From Polyangium fumosum (GTDB lineage Bacteria; Myxococcota_A; Polyangia; Polyangiales; Polyangiaceae), in assembly GCF_005144585.1 (NCBI RefSeq), contig NZ_SSMQ01000057.1, positions 1 to 64,000 on the forward strand: DNA of 64,000 bases, read 5' to 3'. Of this stretch, positions 32,880 to 42,600 are shown in pieces. The stretch's first letter is position 1, and every line of letters begins with the position of its first letter. The translations under genes were made by a program, and so were the position numbers. Under the pieces are notes generated by a model. The model made no database searches. It was not told the DNA's origin and saw nothing but the letters and a program-made list of their open reading frames with translations.

Positions 32880-34982
32880 ATGACCACCAAGGACGATAGC
32901 GACAACCCGGAAAAGAAGACGCGCAGGATCGTCCGCTCGGCGAGCACGCGGCGCGAGGGCGAGCCCGGGGGCGAGAACCCGGCAGAAGGAAAGCCCGCGC
33001 AAGAGGCCGGGGAGGCGAAGACGGAGCCGGCCGCAGGTGAAGGCGCCGCCGCGCCCGCGCCGAAGCCCGCCGCGAGCGGCCCCGGCGGGAGGCCGGAAGG
33101 CGTGCGCCGGATCGACATGCGTGGGCCCCGCCCGCCGGCCGGTACGCCGAGGCCGAGCAGCGGCAGGCCGCCGCCCCGCGGTCCCCGCAGGGACCACGGC
33201 GGCGACTTCGTTCCGCGTCAGGAAGAAGGGATGCGCCCGCGCCCCGGCCCGGGTGCCGCGCGCTCGGCGATGGGCCCGGGCCCGGGTCCCCGCCCGCCCC
33301 GCCCGGCCGGTCCGCCCGGAGAAGGTCAAGCCCGCGCCGAAGGCGGCGAGAGGCCGCCGCGCTTCGATCGAGGCCCGCGCCCGGACCGTGGGCCGAGGCC
33401 GGACCGGGGTCCGCGTCCGGATCGTGGACCGAGGCCGGACCGAGGCCCGAGGCCGGAGCGTGGGCCGCGTCCCGAGGGCGCAGGTCCGCGTCGGGATCGT
33501 CCGCAAGCCGGCGCGCCGAGCGCCGCCGCGCCGGCCGCCGCGGGGGAGGCCCAGGCAAAGCCGGCCGTCGCCGCGAAGCCCGTCGCGAAGCCGGCCGCGC
33601 CCGCGCCCGCGCCCGTCGCGAAGCCGGCCGCGCCGAAGCCGAACATCGTGACGATCATCGCGCCGCCCCCGAAGGCGAGCGGAGGCCCGAAGGCCGCCGC
33701 GCCGAAGCCGGCCCTGACGGCGAAGGAAGCCCTCGCCGCGAAGGCGAAGGCCGCGCAGGCGAAGGGCAAGGCGCCGGCGCAGCCCGCGAAGGCGGAAGGC
33801 GCCGCCGCGGAGGCCCCGGCAGCCGCCGCAGCCCCGGCATTCGAGGCGGCCGATCTGTCGGCCGGCTGGGACACGGCCGTGGAGGCCGCGCGCAAGGCGG
33901 GCGACCACAGCGCGGCGCTCGTGGACGCGTGGCTCGCGGGCTCGAACGTGGAGGCGATCGCAGCGGTGGCCGACGCGGAGGAAGCGCCGGGCACCGCGCG
34001 CAAGGCCGCGCGTCGAGCGCTCAACATCTTGAAGTCGCGTGGGACGGCGATCCCGACGAAGCCGCGGGTGGCGCGCGTGGACACGCGGGCCGAGGCAACG
34101 CTCGAAGCGACGTTCCTGCCGCCCGATGGAAGCGGGACGTCGGCCATCTCGATCACGAGCCGCGACGCGAGCGGCCGGTACCACCTGGCCGAGGTGATCG
34201 TGAGGGATCCGATCGGCATCTTGAACGCGGGCAGCGCGTGGATGAGCGGCTCGCAGCTCAAGGAAGGCCGCAACCGCGCGCTCGAAGGGCTCGGCGTGTC
34301 GCCGGCGCCCGTGCCGCTGGAGTGGGCGCGTCATCGGATCGCCACGGCCCGCAAGCAAAACGCGACGTCGGGGCAGATCGTGCCGCTCGGGTTCGAAGGC
34401 TGCCGCGAGCTCGTGGAGCCCTGTCCCGAGGCCGAGCCGCCGCACCCGCTGGCCGATCTCGAAGCCGAGGTGACGAGCGACATCGGCTGGGCGCGCGCGC
34501 CCGGGTCGGCGTCGCTGCACGAGGAGCCGGAGTTCCGGTCGTGGCTGCCCGATCGCGGGAGCCTGGAGGACCTGCTCCAGCGGCTCGGCCAGCGGCTCGG
34601 GCCGGAGGGCGTGCGGGATCCGCAAGCGGTGAACCTGGCGCTGACCGAGGAGATCGCGGCCGCGACGGATCGCTTCTTCTCGCCGGAGGCGCGCGCGATC
34701 GTCGCGACGCGGATGAAGGACGCGGCGATCTCGGTGCGCGCGCGGAAGGGCAACGAGCGCGCGACGGACGTGCTCGCGGTGGCGCGCGCGGTGAAGGAGG
34801 CGGGGCTCATCACGTCGCCGCCGAACGAGATCCCGTTCCTGGTGGGCTTCTTCCAGAAGGGGATCAGCGTGCTCGCGCATCAGGGCGGCGGTTCGCTCCG
34901 CATCCCGGTGGCGCCGCTCGGGCCGCAGGCGGCGCCGCAGGCTCCCGCTCCGGCGGAGGAGTCGGCGGACGCGTCGACCTGA
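32880..34982 (+). CDS. Large Pro/Arg/Ala-rich protein with a conserved C-terminal region, function unknown
   Basis: 700 residues with no signal peptide. Residues 1-320 are low complexity: acidic/basic N-terminus, Pro/Arg/Gly-rich segment with six RGPRPD hexapeptides (about 163-198), then Ala/Lys/Pro-rich runs. The C-terminal part (about 320-680) looks folded and mostly helical, with ALVDAWLAGSNVEAIAAVADAE and AARRALNILKSRGTAIP, a beta segment (AISITSRDASGRYHLAEVIV) and a Trp/Arg motif (LEWARHRIATARKQ). I do not recognise the domain. The Arg/Gly/Pro half suggests nucleic-acid or ribosome binding, but that is inference. It lies 36 nt after ridA and ends at a strong hairpin shared with the convergent gene. 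Confidence 0.78.
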   Translation: MTTKDDSDNPEKKTRRIVRSASTRREGEPGGENPAEGKPAQEAGEAKTEPAAGEGAAAPAPKPAASGPGGRPEGVRRIDMRGPRPPAGTPRPSSGRPPPRGPRRDHGGDFVPRQEEGMRPRPGPGAARSAMGPGPGPRPPRPAGPPGEGQARAEGGERPPRFDRGPRPDRGPRPDRGPRPDRGPRPDRGPRPERGPRPEGAGPRRDRPQAGAPSAAAPAAAGEAQAKPAVAAKPVAKPAAPAPAPVAKPAAPKPNIVTIIAPPPKASGGPKAAAPKPALTAKEALAAKAKAAQAKGKAPAQPAKAEGAAAEAPAAAAAPAFEAADLSAGWDTAVEAARKAGDHSAALVDAWLAGSNVEAIAAVADAEEAPGTARKAARRALNILKSRGTAIPTKPRVARVDTRAEATLEATFLPPDGSGTSAISITSRDASGRYHLAEVIVRDPIGILNAGSAWMSGSQLKEGRNRALEGLGVSPAPVPLEWARHRIATARKQNATSGQIVPLGFEGCRELVEPCPEAEPPHPLADLEAEVTSDIGWARAPGSASLHEEPEFRSWLPDRGSLEDLLQRLGQRLGPEGVRDPQAVNLALTEEIAAATDRFFSPEARAIVATRMKDAAISVRARKGNERATDVLAVARAVKEAGLITSPPNEIPFLVGFFQKGISVLAHQGGGSLRIPVAPLGPQAAPQAPAPAEESADAST
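33366..33473 (+). repeat. 18-bp tandem repeat, six units
   Basis: Six 18-bp units encode DRGPRP (the last with Glu in place of Asp). Synonymous differences between units show that the peptide rather than the DNA has been kept. In frame in the large Pro/Arg-rich protein. Confidence 0.9.
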
Positions 34983-35010
34983 CCTCATTCCCCTGACCTC
35001 ACCCCCCTGA

Positions 35011-35037
35011 CCCCCTCTCCACGCCGTGGAGAGGGGG
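35011..35037. terminator. Stem-loop between convergent genes
   Basis: Perfect 12-bp inverted repeat CCCCCTCTCCAC / GTGGAGAGGGGG (35011-35022 and 35026-35037) with a 3-nt GCC loop, between the ends of two convergent genes. There is no clear T-run on either side. Short CCTGACC-like direct repeats precede it. Confidence 0.6.
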
Positions 35038-35047
35038 GAATCTCCGC

Positions 35048-35926
35048 TCAGCCTTCCCAGGGCGCTTTTGCGTCGCCCATTCCGACATGCCGCCGAAAGG
35101 CGAGGTGCAGCGCCTGCGTATGCGCGCCTGGTTTGCCGCTGCCGATCGGCGCGCCGTCGACCACGACGACGGGCAGGATCTCGCGCAGGCTCGACGACAG
35201 GAAGACCTCGTCCGCCGTGTGTACGTCCTCCGGGACGAGCGGGCGTAACGTGACGGAGAGACCTGCCTCGCCCGCGATCGCGAGGATGTGCGCGCGCGTG
35301 ATGCCCGCGAGGATCCCCGCCTCTTCGGGCGGCGTGATCAGGGTTCGTCCTTGCACGACAAACACGTTGGAGGTCGTACCTTCGACGATCTGTCCCGCCG
35401 TGTTGAGGATGAGCGCCTCGTGCGCGCCGACGTCACACGCCTTGCGGATCGCGAGCACGCTGGCGAGGTAGTTGCCGACCTTGGCGCCATGCGCGGCGTC
35501 GCAAGCGCGCTCGGTGCGATGCGTGATGACGGAGACGCCGTCGCGGTACATCGCCGCCGGGAGGAGCTTGAGCGGCTCGACGAGGATCACGCGCAGCGGA
35601 TGCGTCGCGAGGCGCGGATCGAGGCCGGGCGGGCCGGAGCCACGTGTCAGCGTGGCGCGTACGTAACTCTCGGGGTTCGCCGCGGCCGCGAGGGCACGTT
35701 CGATCTCGGCGGCAAACGCAGGCGGATCGATCGGCATGGGGATGGCGACCTGCGCGGCCGATCGTTCGAGGCGCCGGACGTGTTCGTCGAGCGCGAAGGG
35801 GCGGCCGCCGTAGGTGCGGATGGTTTCGAAGACGCTGTCGCCGTAGAGGAAGCCGCGGTCGTAGACCGAGACCTTGGCGTCCTCGGGCGCGTGGAGCCTT
35901 CCGTCGATGCAGGCGATGCGGCGCAT
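35048..35926 (-). CDS. Class IV PLP aminotransferase (BCAT / aminodeoxychorismate lyase type)
   Basis: 292 residues from ATG 35926. The fold-type IV signature is present: VYDRGFLYGDSVFETIRTY near the N-terminus, the PLP Lys in AAHGAKVGNYLASVLA, and the PLP-binding loop EALILNTAGQIVEGTTSNVFVV. ADEVFLSSSLREILPVV is the typical last strand. Family members include branched-chain aminotransferase, D-amino-acid aminotransferase and aminodeoxychorismate lyase. The sequence does not decide between them. It lies 20 nt after the DUF374 gene as the last gene of the TPR operon. Confidence 0.87.
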   Translation of the reverse strand: MRRIACIDGRLHAPEDAKVSVYDRGFLYGDSVFETIRTYGGRPFALDEHVRRLERSAAQVAIPMPIDPPAFAAEIERALAAAANPESYVRATLTRGSGPPGLDPRLATHPLRVILVEPLKLLPAAMYRDGVSVITHRTERACDAAHGAKVGNYLASVLAIRKACDVGAHEALILNTAGQIVEGTTSNVFVVQGRTLITPPEEAGILAGITRAHILAIAGEAGLSVTLRPLVPEDVHTADEVFLSSSLREILPVVVVDGAPIGSGKPGAHTQALHLAFRRHVGMGDAKAPWEG

Positions 35927-35946
35927 GGTCGTCGCCCGAGAGCGTG

Positions 35947-36642
35947 TCACGGATCGGCGTCGAGCGCGCGCAGGGCGGCCTCGCGAGACGCATCGATCGC
36001 GCGCGCGAGGGTGGTTCCGTCGAGGCCGCGTGGATCGAGCGGCGCGCCGAGCGCGACGGCGACACGCGAGAAGGGGCGGGGGATCTCGAACTTGTCCCAC
36101 GTGCGCGCGAGGACCCACGCAGAGGAGCAAGCCGAGGCGAGCGGCACGACGAGGCCACCGGCGAGGCGAGCCGCGAGGATCGCGCCGACGCGATCACCGT
36201 CCCCGCGCACGACGCCACGCGGGCCGCGGGGTCCGTCGACCGCGAAGGCCGCGTCATGACCCTGTCGCATGCGGCGGACGATGCCCTTGAGGCCCATCGC
36301 GCCGCCGCGCGTGGACGAACCTCGCTCGACGACGAGCCCGAGCGAGCCGAGCGCGCCCGTCTGGATCTCGCCGTCGTCGGAGAGGCTGACGAGCACGGCG
36401 GTGCGGCGTCGCTTGCGCCAGCGATGCAGGGCGAACTGCTGGCCGTGCCAGAAGGAGAGCACCCAGGGGGTGCCGTCGGTTCCGTCGAGGTCGGGGTGGG
36501 TGAGGAGGGAGAAGCGGACAGAGCGGAGGAAGGCGCGAGCGACGAGCCCTGCTGCGTAGCCGAGGGCTCGTCGCCGCGTATTCGGCGCTTGGGGGCTACG
36601 CCCGAGCAAGTCGGGCTTTGCCCCCAAGCCCCCGGCGGTCAC
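35947..36642 (-). CDS. DUF374 / lysophospholipid acyltransferase-like protein
   Basis: 231 residues from GTG 36642, whose GTGA overlaps the stop of the giant TPR gene. Conserved DUF374 features are WVLSFWHGQQFALHRW, with the HGQ motif of acyltransferases of the LpxL/PlsC superfamily, VSLSDDGEI, RGSSTRGGAMGLKGIVR, and AVDGPRGPRGV. Family members are proposed to acylate a lipid at the inner membrane. Between GTG 36642 and the conserved region there are no ATG or GTG codons (only TTG 36627 and 36609), so the N-terminal ~35 codons must be read through two perfect hairpins. That is odd, and the true start is uncertain. Confidence 0.78.
   Translation of the reverse strand: MTAGGLGAKPDLLGRSPQAPNTRRRALGYAAGLVARAFLRSVRFSLLTHPDLDGTDGTPWVLSFWHGQQFALHRWRKRRRTAVLVSLSDDGEIQTGALGSLGLVVERGSSTRGGAMGLKGIVRRMRQGHDAAFAVDGPRGPRGVVRGDGDRVGAILAARLAGGLVVPLASACSSAWVLARTWDKFEIPRPFSRVAVALGAPLDPRGLDGTTLARAIDASREAALRALDADP
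36539..36629. repeat. Two tandem palindromes at the start of the DUF374 gene
   Basis: First palindrome: a perfect 12-bp inverted repeat GCGACGAGCCCT / AGGGCTCGTCGC (36539-36550 and 36563-36574) with a 12-nt loop. Second: GCTTGGGGGC / GCCCCCAAGC (36587-36596 and 36620-36629), enclosing CCCGA / TCGGG (36601-36605 and 36611-36615). They lie 10-100 nt downstream of the giant TPR gene and look like mobile REP-type hairpins or an intra-operon attenuator. Confidence 0.75.
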
Positions 36643-39600
36643 TTCTTCAGCTTGGCGAGCAGCTCCTTCGCGGGCGCGAAGTTCTTGTCGGCGTCGATCG
36701 CGCGATCGAGCTGCTGGATCGCCTTCTTGTCGTCGCCCTGCGCGTGGAGGATCCGGCCGATGTAGTAGAAGGCCGCGGCCTTCGAGATCGGCGAATTCTC
36801 GTCGAGCTTCTGCAGGAGCAGGGCGCGGAAGGTCTTCTGCGCGCGCTCGAAGTGCGCGTCGCGCGCCGCCTTCTCCTCCGTGGCCTCGCCGAGCTCCATC
36901 GAGAGCACGCCGAGGTCGCGCAGGATCGCGATCGAGCCCGGATCGATCTTGAACGCGATGTCGAGGTCCGCGAGCGCCTTCTCCTTGTCGCCTTCGGCGA
37001 GGTACGCCTTGGCGAGCCGGTGATGGATCGTCGCGAGCTCCTTCGAGCGACGGCCGCCGTACGACTCCACGATCTTCTGCAGCACCTCCGCGGCCTGCTT
37101 GCCGCGGCCCGAGGCGCTGTAGGCGTCGCAGAGCACGAGGAGCAGCTCCCGATCGCCGGGGGCGAGCTCCGAGGCCTTCACGAGCAGGTCCGCCGCGGCG
37201 CCCGGATCGCTCCGCTTGCCGAGGTGGATGTCCGCGGCCTTGCGGTAGAGCTGCACCTTCTGGCCCGCCTCGGTCGCGGCGTTGGCGTCGCCCTTCACGA
37301 GGTCGGCAAGCTCGGCCCACGCCTGCTGCTTCTCGTAGAGCGCGTGCAGCTTCTTGCGGATGTCCGCGGCGCGCTCGTCGGCCTTGAGGCCGGCTTCGAG
37401 GACACGACGGACCGCCGCCTCGTCCTTGAGCGCCGTGTACAGATCCGCGAGGCGGAGCGACGTCTTGACGGCCTCTTCGCCGGTGGCGGAGGAGAGGACC
37501 GTCTCGAGCGCCTTGGCCGCCTCGGCCTTGTCGCCCTTCTTCTCGTAGAGGCGCGCGAGCGAGAGCAGCGCGCCCTTGTGGTTGCCGTCGCGCTCGAGCA
37601 CCGCCTTGTACGTCTCGATCGCCTTCGGGACGTTGTTCAGCCGGTTCTCGAAGACCTCCCCGAGGCGCACGCTGTAGACGAGCTCCGCGGAGAGATCGCC
37701 GCGCTCCTTGGCGAGGTCGATCTGCGTGTTGAGCAGCTCCGCCAGCTCGTCGTCGCGGCCCGACTTTTCGAGGAGCTGCGAGAGGAGCAGCGTGGCCTGC
37801 TCGTGGGTGCGCTCCTCGTCGAGGATCGCGCGCAGGTGCTCCATGGCCTCGCTCGTCGCGTCGAGCTTCTCGATGCAGATCCGCGCGCTCTCCAGGCGGA
37901 GCGTGGCGCGGGACGCAGGCGTCTCCGCGAGGTCCACGAGGCGCGAGAGGACGTTCAAGAGCTCCTTGTGCTTGCCGCCCTTCGCATAGAGCTCGCGGAG
38001 CGCGTCGGAGGCCTTCGCGTCGTTCGGCTCGTCCTCGAAGATCTGGCTGTAGAGGTCGAGGGCCTTCTTGTCGTCCGAGAGCTTCTCCCGGGCGACCAAG
38101 GCCGCGCGGTGCTTGAGCTCCCGGATTTTCTCGCCCTCGGCCGCGAGCTCGGCCTGGCGCACGAGGAGATCAAAGACCTCCTTCGAATCGCCCGCCTTGT
38201 CGCGCACCTTCGTGAGCTCCGCGAGGGCCCACGCGTCGCTGTCGTCGGCCTTGATCATGTCGCGGAGGATCGCCTCGGTGAGCGCGTCGTCCGCGAGCAC
38301 GCCCTCGGCCAGGCCCTTCGCCTCGCGGCGCAGGTCGGAGGCGAGGTGGCCGAGGCCGTCGAGCGCGGCGAGGCGGCGCAGCGTGCCGACGAGGTCACGC
38401 TCGCGGCCCGCCGCGCGCTGCAGGCCCTCGATGTTGCGCAGGATCGTCTCGCTCGTCGGGTCGTGCTTGAGCGCCTGTTCGAGCGCGCGTTCGGCAGCGG
38501 CGTTGTCGGCGAGCTTGTCCTTGCGCCACTCGGCGATGCGCATCCACAGGTCGCGCGCCGCGTCCGTCGAGAGGTCGCTCTTCTCGGACACGGCCTTCTC
38601 CAGCGCGTCCGCGGCGCTCGCCCACCCGCCCGTGATCGGGGAGAGGCGCTCGAGCTCGGCGAGCACGTCGACGTCGGCCGGGTCGTCCTTGAGCGCGGCT
38701 TCGAGCGCGCCCTGGGCCGCCTTCGGATCGCCGGAGCGATCTTCGAGGACCTTGGCGAGATCGAGCCGGAGCCGCACGCGCTCGGCGGGCGTCCCGACGA
38801 ACCCGATGCGCTTCTCGTAGAGCTTCGCGAGCGCCGCGTGATCGCCCTGCGACTTGTAGACGCTCTCCAGGGCCTCGGCGGCCTCCTCGAAGAGCGACCG
38901 CTCGTCGGTGAGCTTCTCCAGCGCCTCGCGCGAGGGCGCGTGATCGGGCGCCCGCTCGAGGGCCTGCTTCAGCGTCGCGAGGCCCTGCGACTTCTCCCCG
39001 AACGCCTCGATCTGGATCGTGGCGAGCCGATGGTGGAAGTTCGCCTGCTCGCGCTCGTCGGAGATCGCGGCGACGCGACGTTCGAGGACGTCGGCGAGCG
39101 CCTTGTTGTCCCCGAGCCGCGAGTAGAGACGGTCGAGGGCTTCGAGCAGCGCCGGCTCGTCGCCGGCTTGCTCGACCGCCTTCGCGTACGCCTCGACGCT
39201 GCGCCGATCGTCCTTGAGCTTGTCCTCGGCGATGCGACCGACGCGCAGCCACAGGTCCTTCGCGATGACCGCGTCGAACGTCGCCGCCGCGCGCTGCGAG
39301 AGGGCGTCGCAGTAACGACCGAAGCCCTCGGAGCGCTCGGCGAGCCGCTCGATCTCGGCGTGGAGCTCGGGATCGTCCGGCGTGTCTTCGAGCGCGCGGA
39401 GCAGCGCGCCCTCGGCGGCGAGCGGCTTGCCGAGCTTCTCGTCTTCGACGATCGCGATCGCGCGGAGCGTGCGGGCGCGGTCGATGCCCTCGGTCTGCGC
39501 CTTGAGGCGCATTTCGAGGACGCCGACGAGCTCCTCCCAGCGCGAGGCCGCGCGGAGGACGGGCTCGAGGGCGTCGGCCGCGTCGAGGCGCAGCTCCTCG

Positions 39601-42600
39601 CGACCCTCGCCGATCGCGCGGATCGCCTTGATCGCGTGATCGTTCGTGGCGTCGTCGTCGAGCACGAGGCGGTAGTGTTCGAGCGCGTCCTGCGGGCTCG
39701 CGAGTTCGGCGGCGTAGAGATCGCCGATCGCGGTCCGGAGCTTGACGCGCGTCTCACGCGTGTCCGCCGTGCTCGCCTGGAGCTTCAGGTTGTCGAGCAG
39801 CTCGTCCCACATCTTCTCGGCGCGGTAGAGCCGTTCGAGCGAGGCGAGGACCGTCGCGTCCGAGGGCCGCGCATCGAGCGCCGCGTTGAGCGCGTTGATC
39901 GCCTCCCGACGGTTGTCGAGGGACTTCTCGTAACGCTCGGCCGCGCGGACGTTGAGGTCGTACCGGAGGTCGGCCTCGCCCGAGCCCGCGAGTTCCACGC
40001 GACGCGCGTAGAGCTCGACGAGGCGCTGGGCAGCGTCGCGCGGTTCGTAGAGCGGGATGAGCGCGTCGACCGTGACCGTGCTCTCCGGATCAAGTTCGAG
40101 AGCGCGCTCGTACGCCTTGATGGCGCCCTCCTCGTCGTCGAGCATCTGCAGCTTCGTCTCGGCGATCCGGCGCCAGATGGCGGCGTTCTCGTCGTCCGAA
40201 GCAAGCTCGCTCTTCTTTTCGAGGACCGCGATCAACGTCTGCCAGTCGGAGAGCAGCATCGACAGCATGTCGATCGCTTCGAGCGGATCACGCTCGGTCG
40301 GATCGAGCTCGCTGAGCCTCCGGTAGGCGCCGAGGGCGCGCCGCGGATCGTCGACCTTCTCGTCGTAGACCTTGGCCACGGCGAGCAGGAGCTCGCGCTT
40401 GACCACGTCGTCGGTCGTCTTCTCGATGCCCTGCTCGTAGCTCTCGCTGAGCCGCTCCCAGGCGCCCAGCATCGTCGCGAGGCGCTCGAGCTCGGCGCGC
40501 GTCTCTCCGTCCTCGGGGTCGAGGGCGAAGGCCGCGCGCATCGAGCGGAAGGCGAGGCTTCGATCGTTGCCGCGCGTCTCCCAAAGCTGCGCGGTCTCGC
40601 GCAGCACGGCGACCTTCTCGTGCACCTCGCTCGCGAGGTGGTAGCGCTCCTCGTTCAGCTTCACGAGCAGGCGCCAGTCGTCGCTGCGCTCGTAGAGCGG
40701 GCGGAGGATCTCCACCACGCGCGCCTTGTGCTCCTCGTCGCGCGTGAGGGCTTCGAGTTCCTTGATCGCCTCCTGATGCCAGGGCACGTCGGTGACGATC
40801 GCTTCGAGCTGATCGATCGCGGACGACGTGTCCTTGATCTTGTCGCGGAGCAGCCGCGCGAGCGCGAGGCGGTACGGCGCGCCAGCCTCGCCGTTCGCCG
40901 CGGCCTCGGCGCGCCGCAGGTAGAGATCGGCGAGGTCCTGATCACGGCCGAGCTCCGCGTAGAGCTCGGTCAGCGCGTCGAGCGCGCGCGCGTCGGACTC
41001 GTCGACATCGAGGGCCGCCCGGTACGTCTCGATCGACTTCTCGGGCTGCTTGAGTTCGATCCGTTCGAGCCGCGCGATCGTGTGCAGCGCGTCGAGCCGC
41101 TCCTTGTCGTAGCGGTAGTCGAGCGACGAGCGGTAGAGCTCGACGCGCTCCTCGTGGCGGCGCTCCCGCACGAGCAGGCCGTCGATCGCGGAGAAGAGCT
41201 CGCGCGACTCGGGCTCGAACTCGTGCGCGCGCCGGTACCACTTGAGCGCGCTCGTGACGTCGTTCAGGTCCGCGTAGATCTCGCCCGTCCGGCGGCAAAG
41301 CTTGGCGCTCTGGCCGTCGTCGACCGTGATCTCGGTAAGCTCGGCCGAGTAGATCTCGGCGAGCCTCCGCTCCGCGCTCGCCACCTTCGCGAGGCGCTCG
41401 AGCTCGTGCCACACGCCCTCGTCGCCGAGGTCCTCGTGCAGGAGCTTCGCCACCGTCTCGAGGGCGGCCTTGTAGTCTTCGAGTTGCTCCTCGTGCAGCG
41501 TCGCCAAGCGCGTGAGCAGGTCGCGACGCTCCGACGGGTCCTCGCTCGCGGTGAGCCGCGCATCGAGGGCCATCTTCACGCGCGCCCAGTCGGCGCGACG
41601 GAGGTAGACCGGCTCCAGCATCTCGCCCGCGCGCGCTCGGTGCGCCGGGTTCTCCGACGCTTCGAGCAGCGCTTCGAGTTCGCCCACCGCGCCCACGTGC
41701 GCCGCGTCGATCACGAGCGCCTCGGCGAGCTCGTCGAACGCGCGGGACACGTCTTCGAGCCGCTCGTGCGCGACCTTCGCGATCTTCACGCGGAGCTCGG
41801 CCGGCGCGCCCACCGCTCCATCGAGCTGACGCTCGTAGAGCTTGATGAGGTCCTCCCAGCGCGTCGACTCCTTGTAGAGCGTCTCCAGGGCGTCGATCGC
41901 CTTCGGGTTGAGCTCGACGTCGAGCAGCGCCTCGTACGTCTCGATCGCGCCGCTCGGATCCTTCAGCGCGTCGCGCTGCAGCTCCGCCTGGCGGAAGAGG
42001 AGGCGCTTCTTCTCGACGTCGTCCGCAGCGTTGTCGACGCGCTGCCGGAGGATCTCGAGGAGGTTCGGCGCGTCGTTCGCCTCGCCGTAGAGCTCTTCGA
42101 GCGCCACCATCGCGCGGCGATCGTCGCTCCTCGCATCGAGCGCGTTCTTGTACCACTCGACCGCGAGCGCCTTGTCGTCGAGCTTCGTCCGGGCGAGCTC
42201 GCCGACGCGCAGCCGCACGTCCTGCTGCACGTCGCCGTCGAGGATCGAGTCCACGACCGAGCGGTAGAGCTCCGACAGCTCCGCCCACCGGCCCGTCGCC
42301 TTCGCGAGGCGCTCGACGGTCTCGATCCACTGCGCGACCTCGGGCTCGCCCGCGGCCTCGCGCACGCCGCGCACCGCGTACCCGAAGGCACGGCCGGTGT
42401 CGGTGAGCGGACCCTCCGCCGTGCGGAGCGCGCTCTGCAAGTTCGAGAGACGCTCGCCCGTGCTGTCCGCCGTCTCCACCTCGATCTCGAGGACGCGCAG
42501 GAGCTTCTCGCTGTCGCCGTCGGCCTCGTAGAGCGGGTGCAGGGTCTCGGCCGCGTCGCGCCGCGCCTCGGGATCCTCGAGCAAGGCTTCGAGCGCGTTC

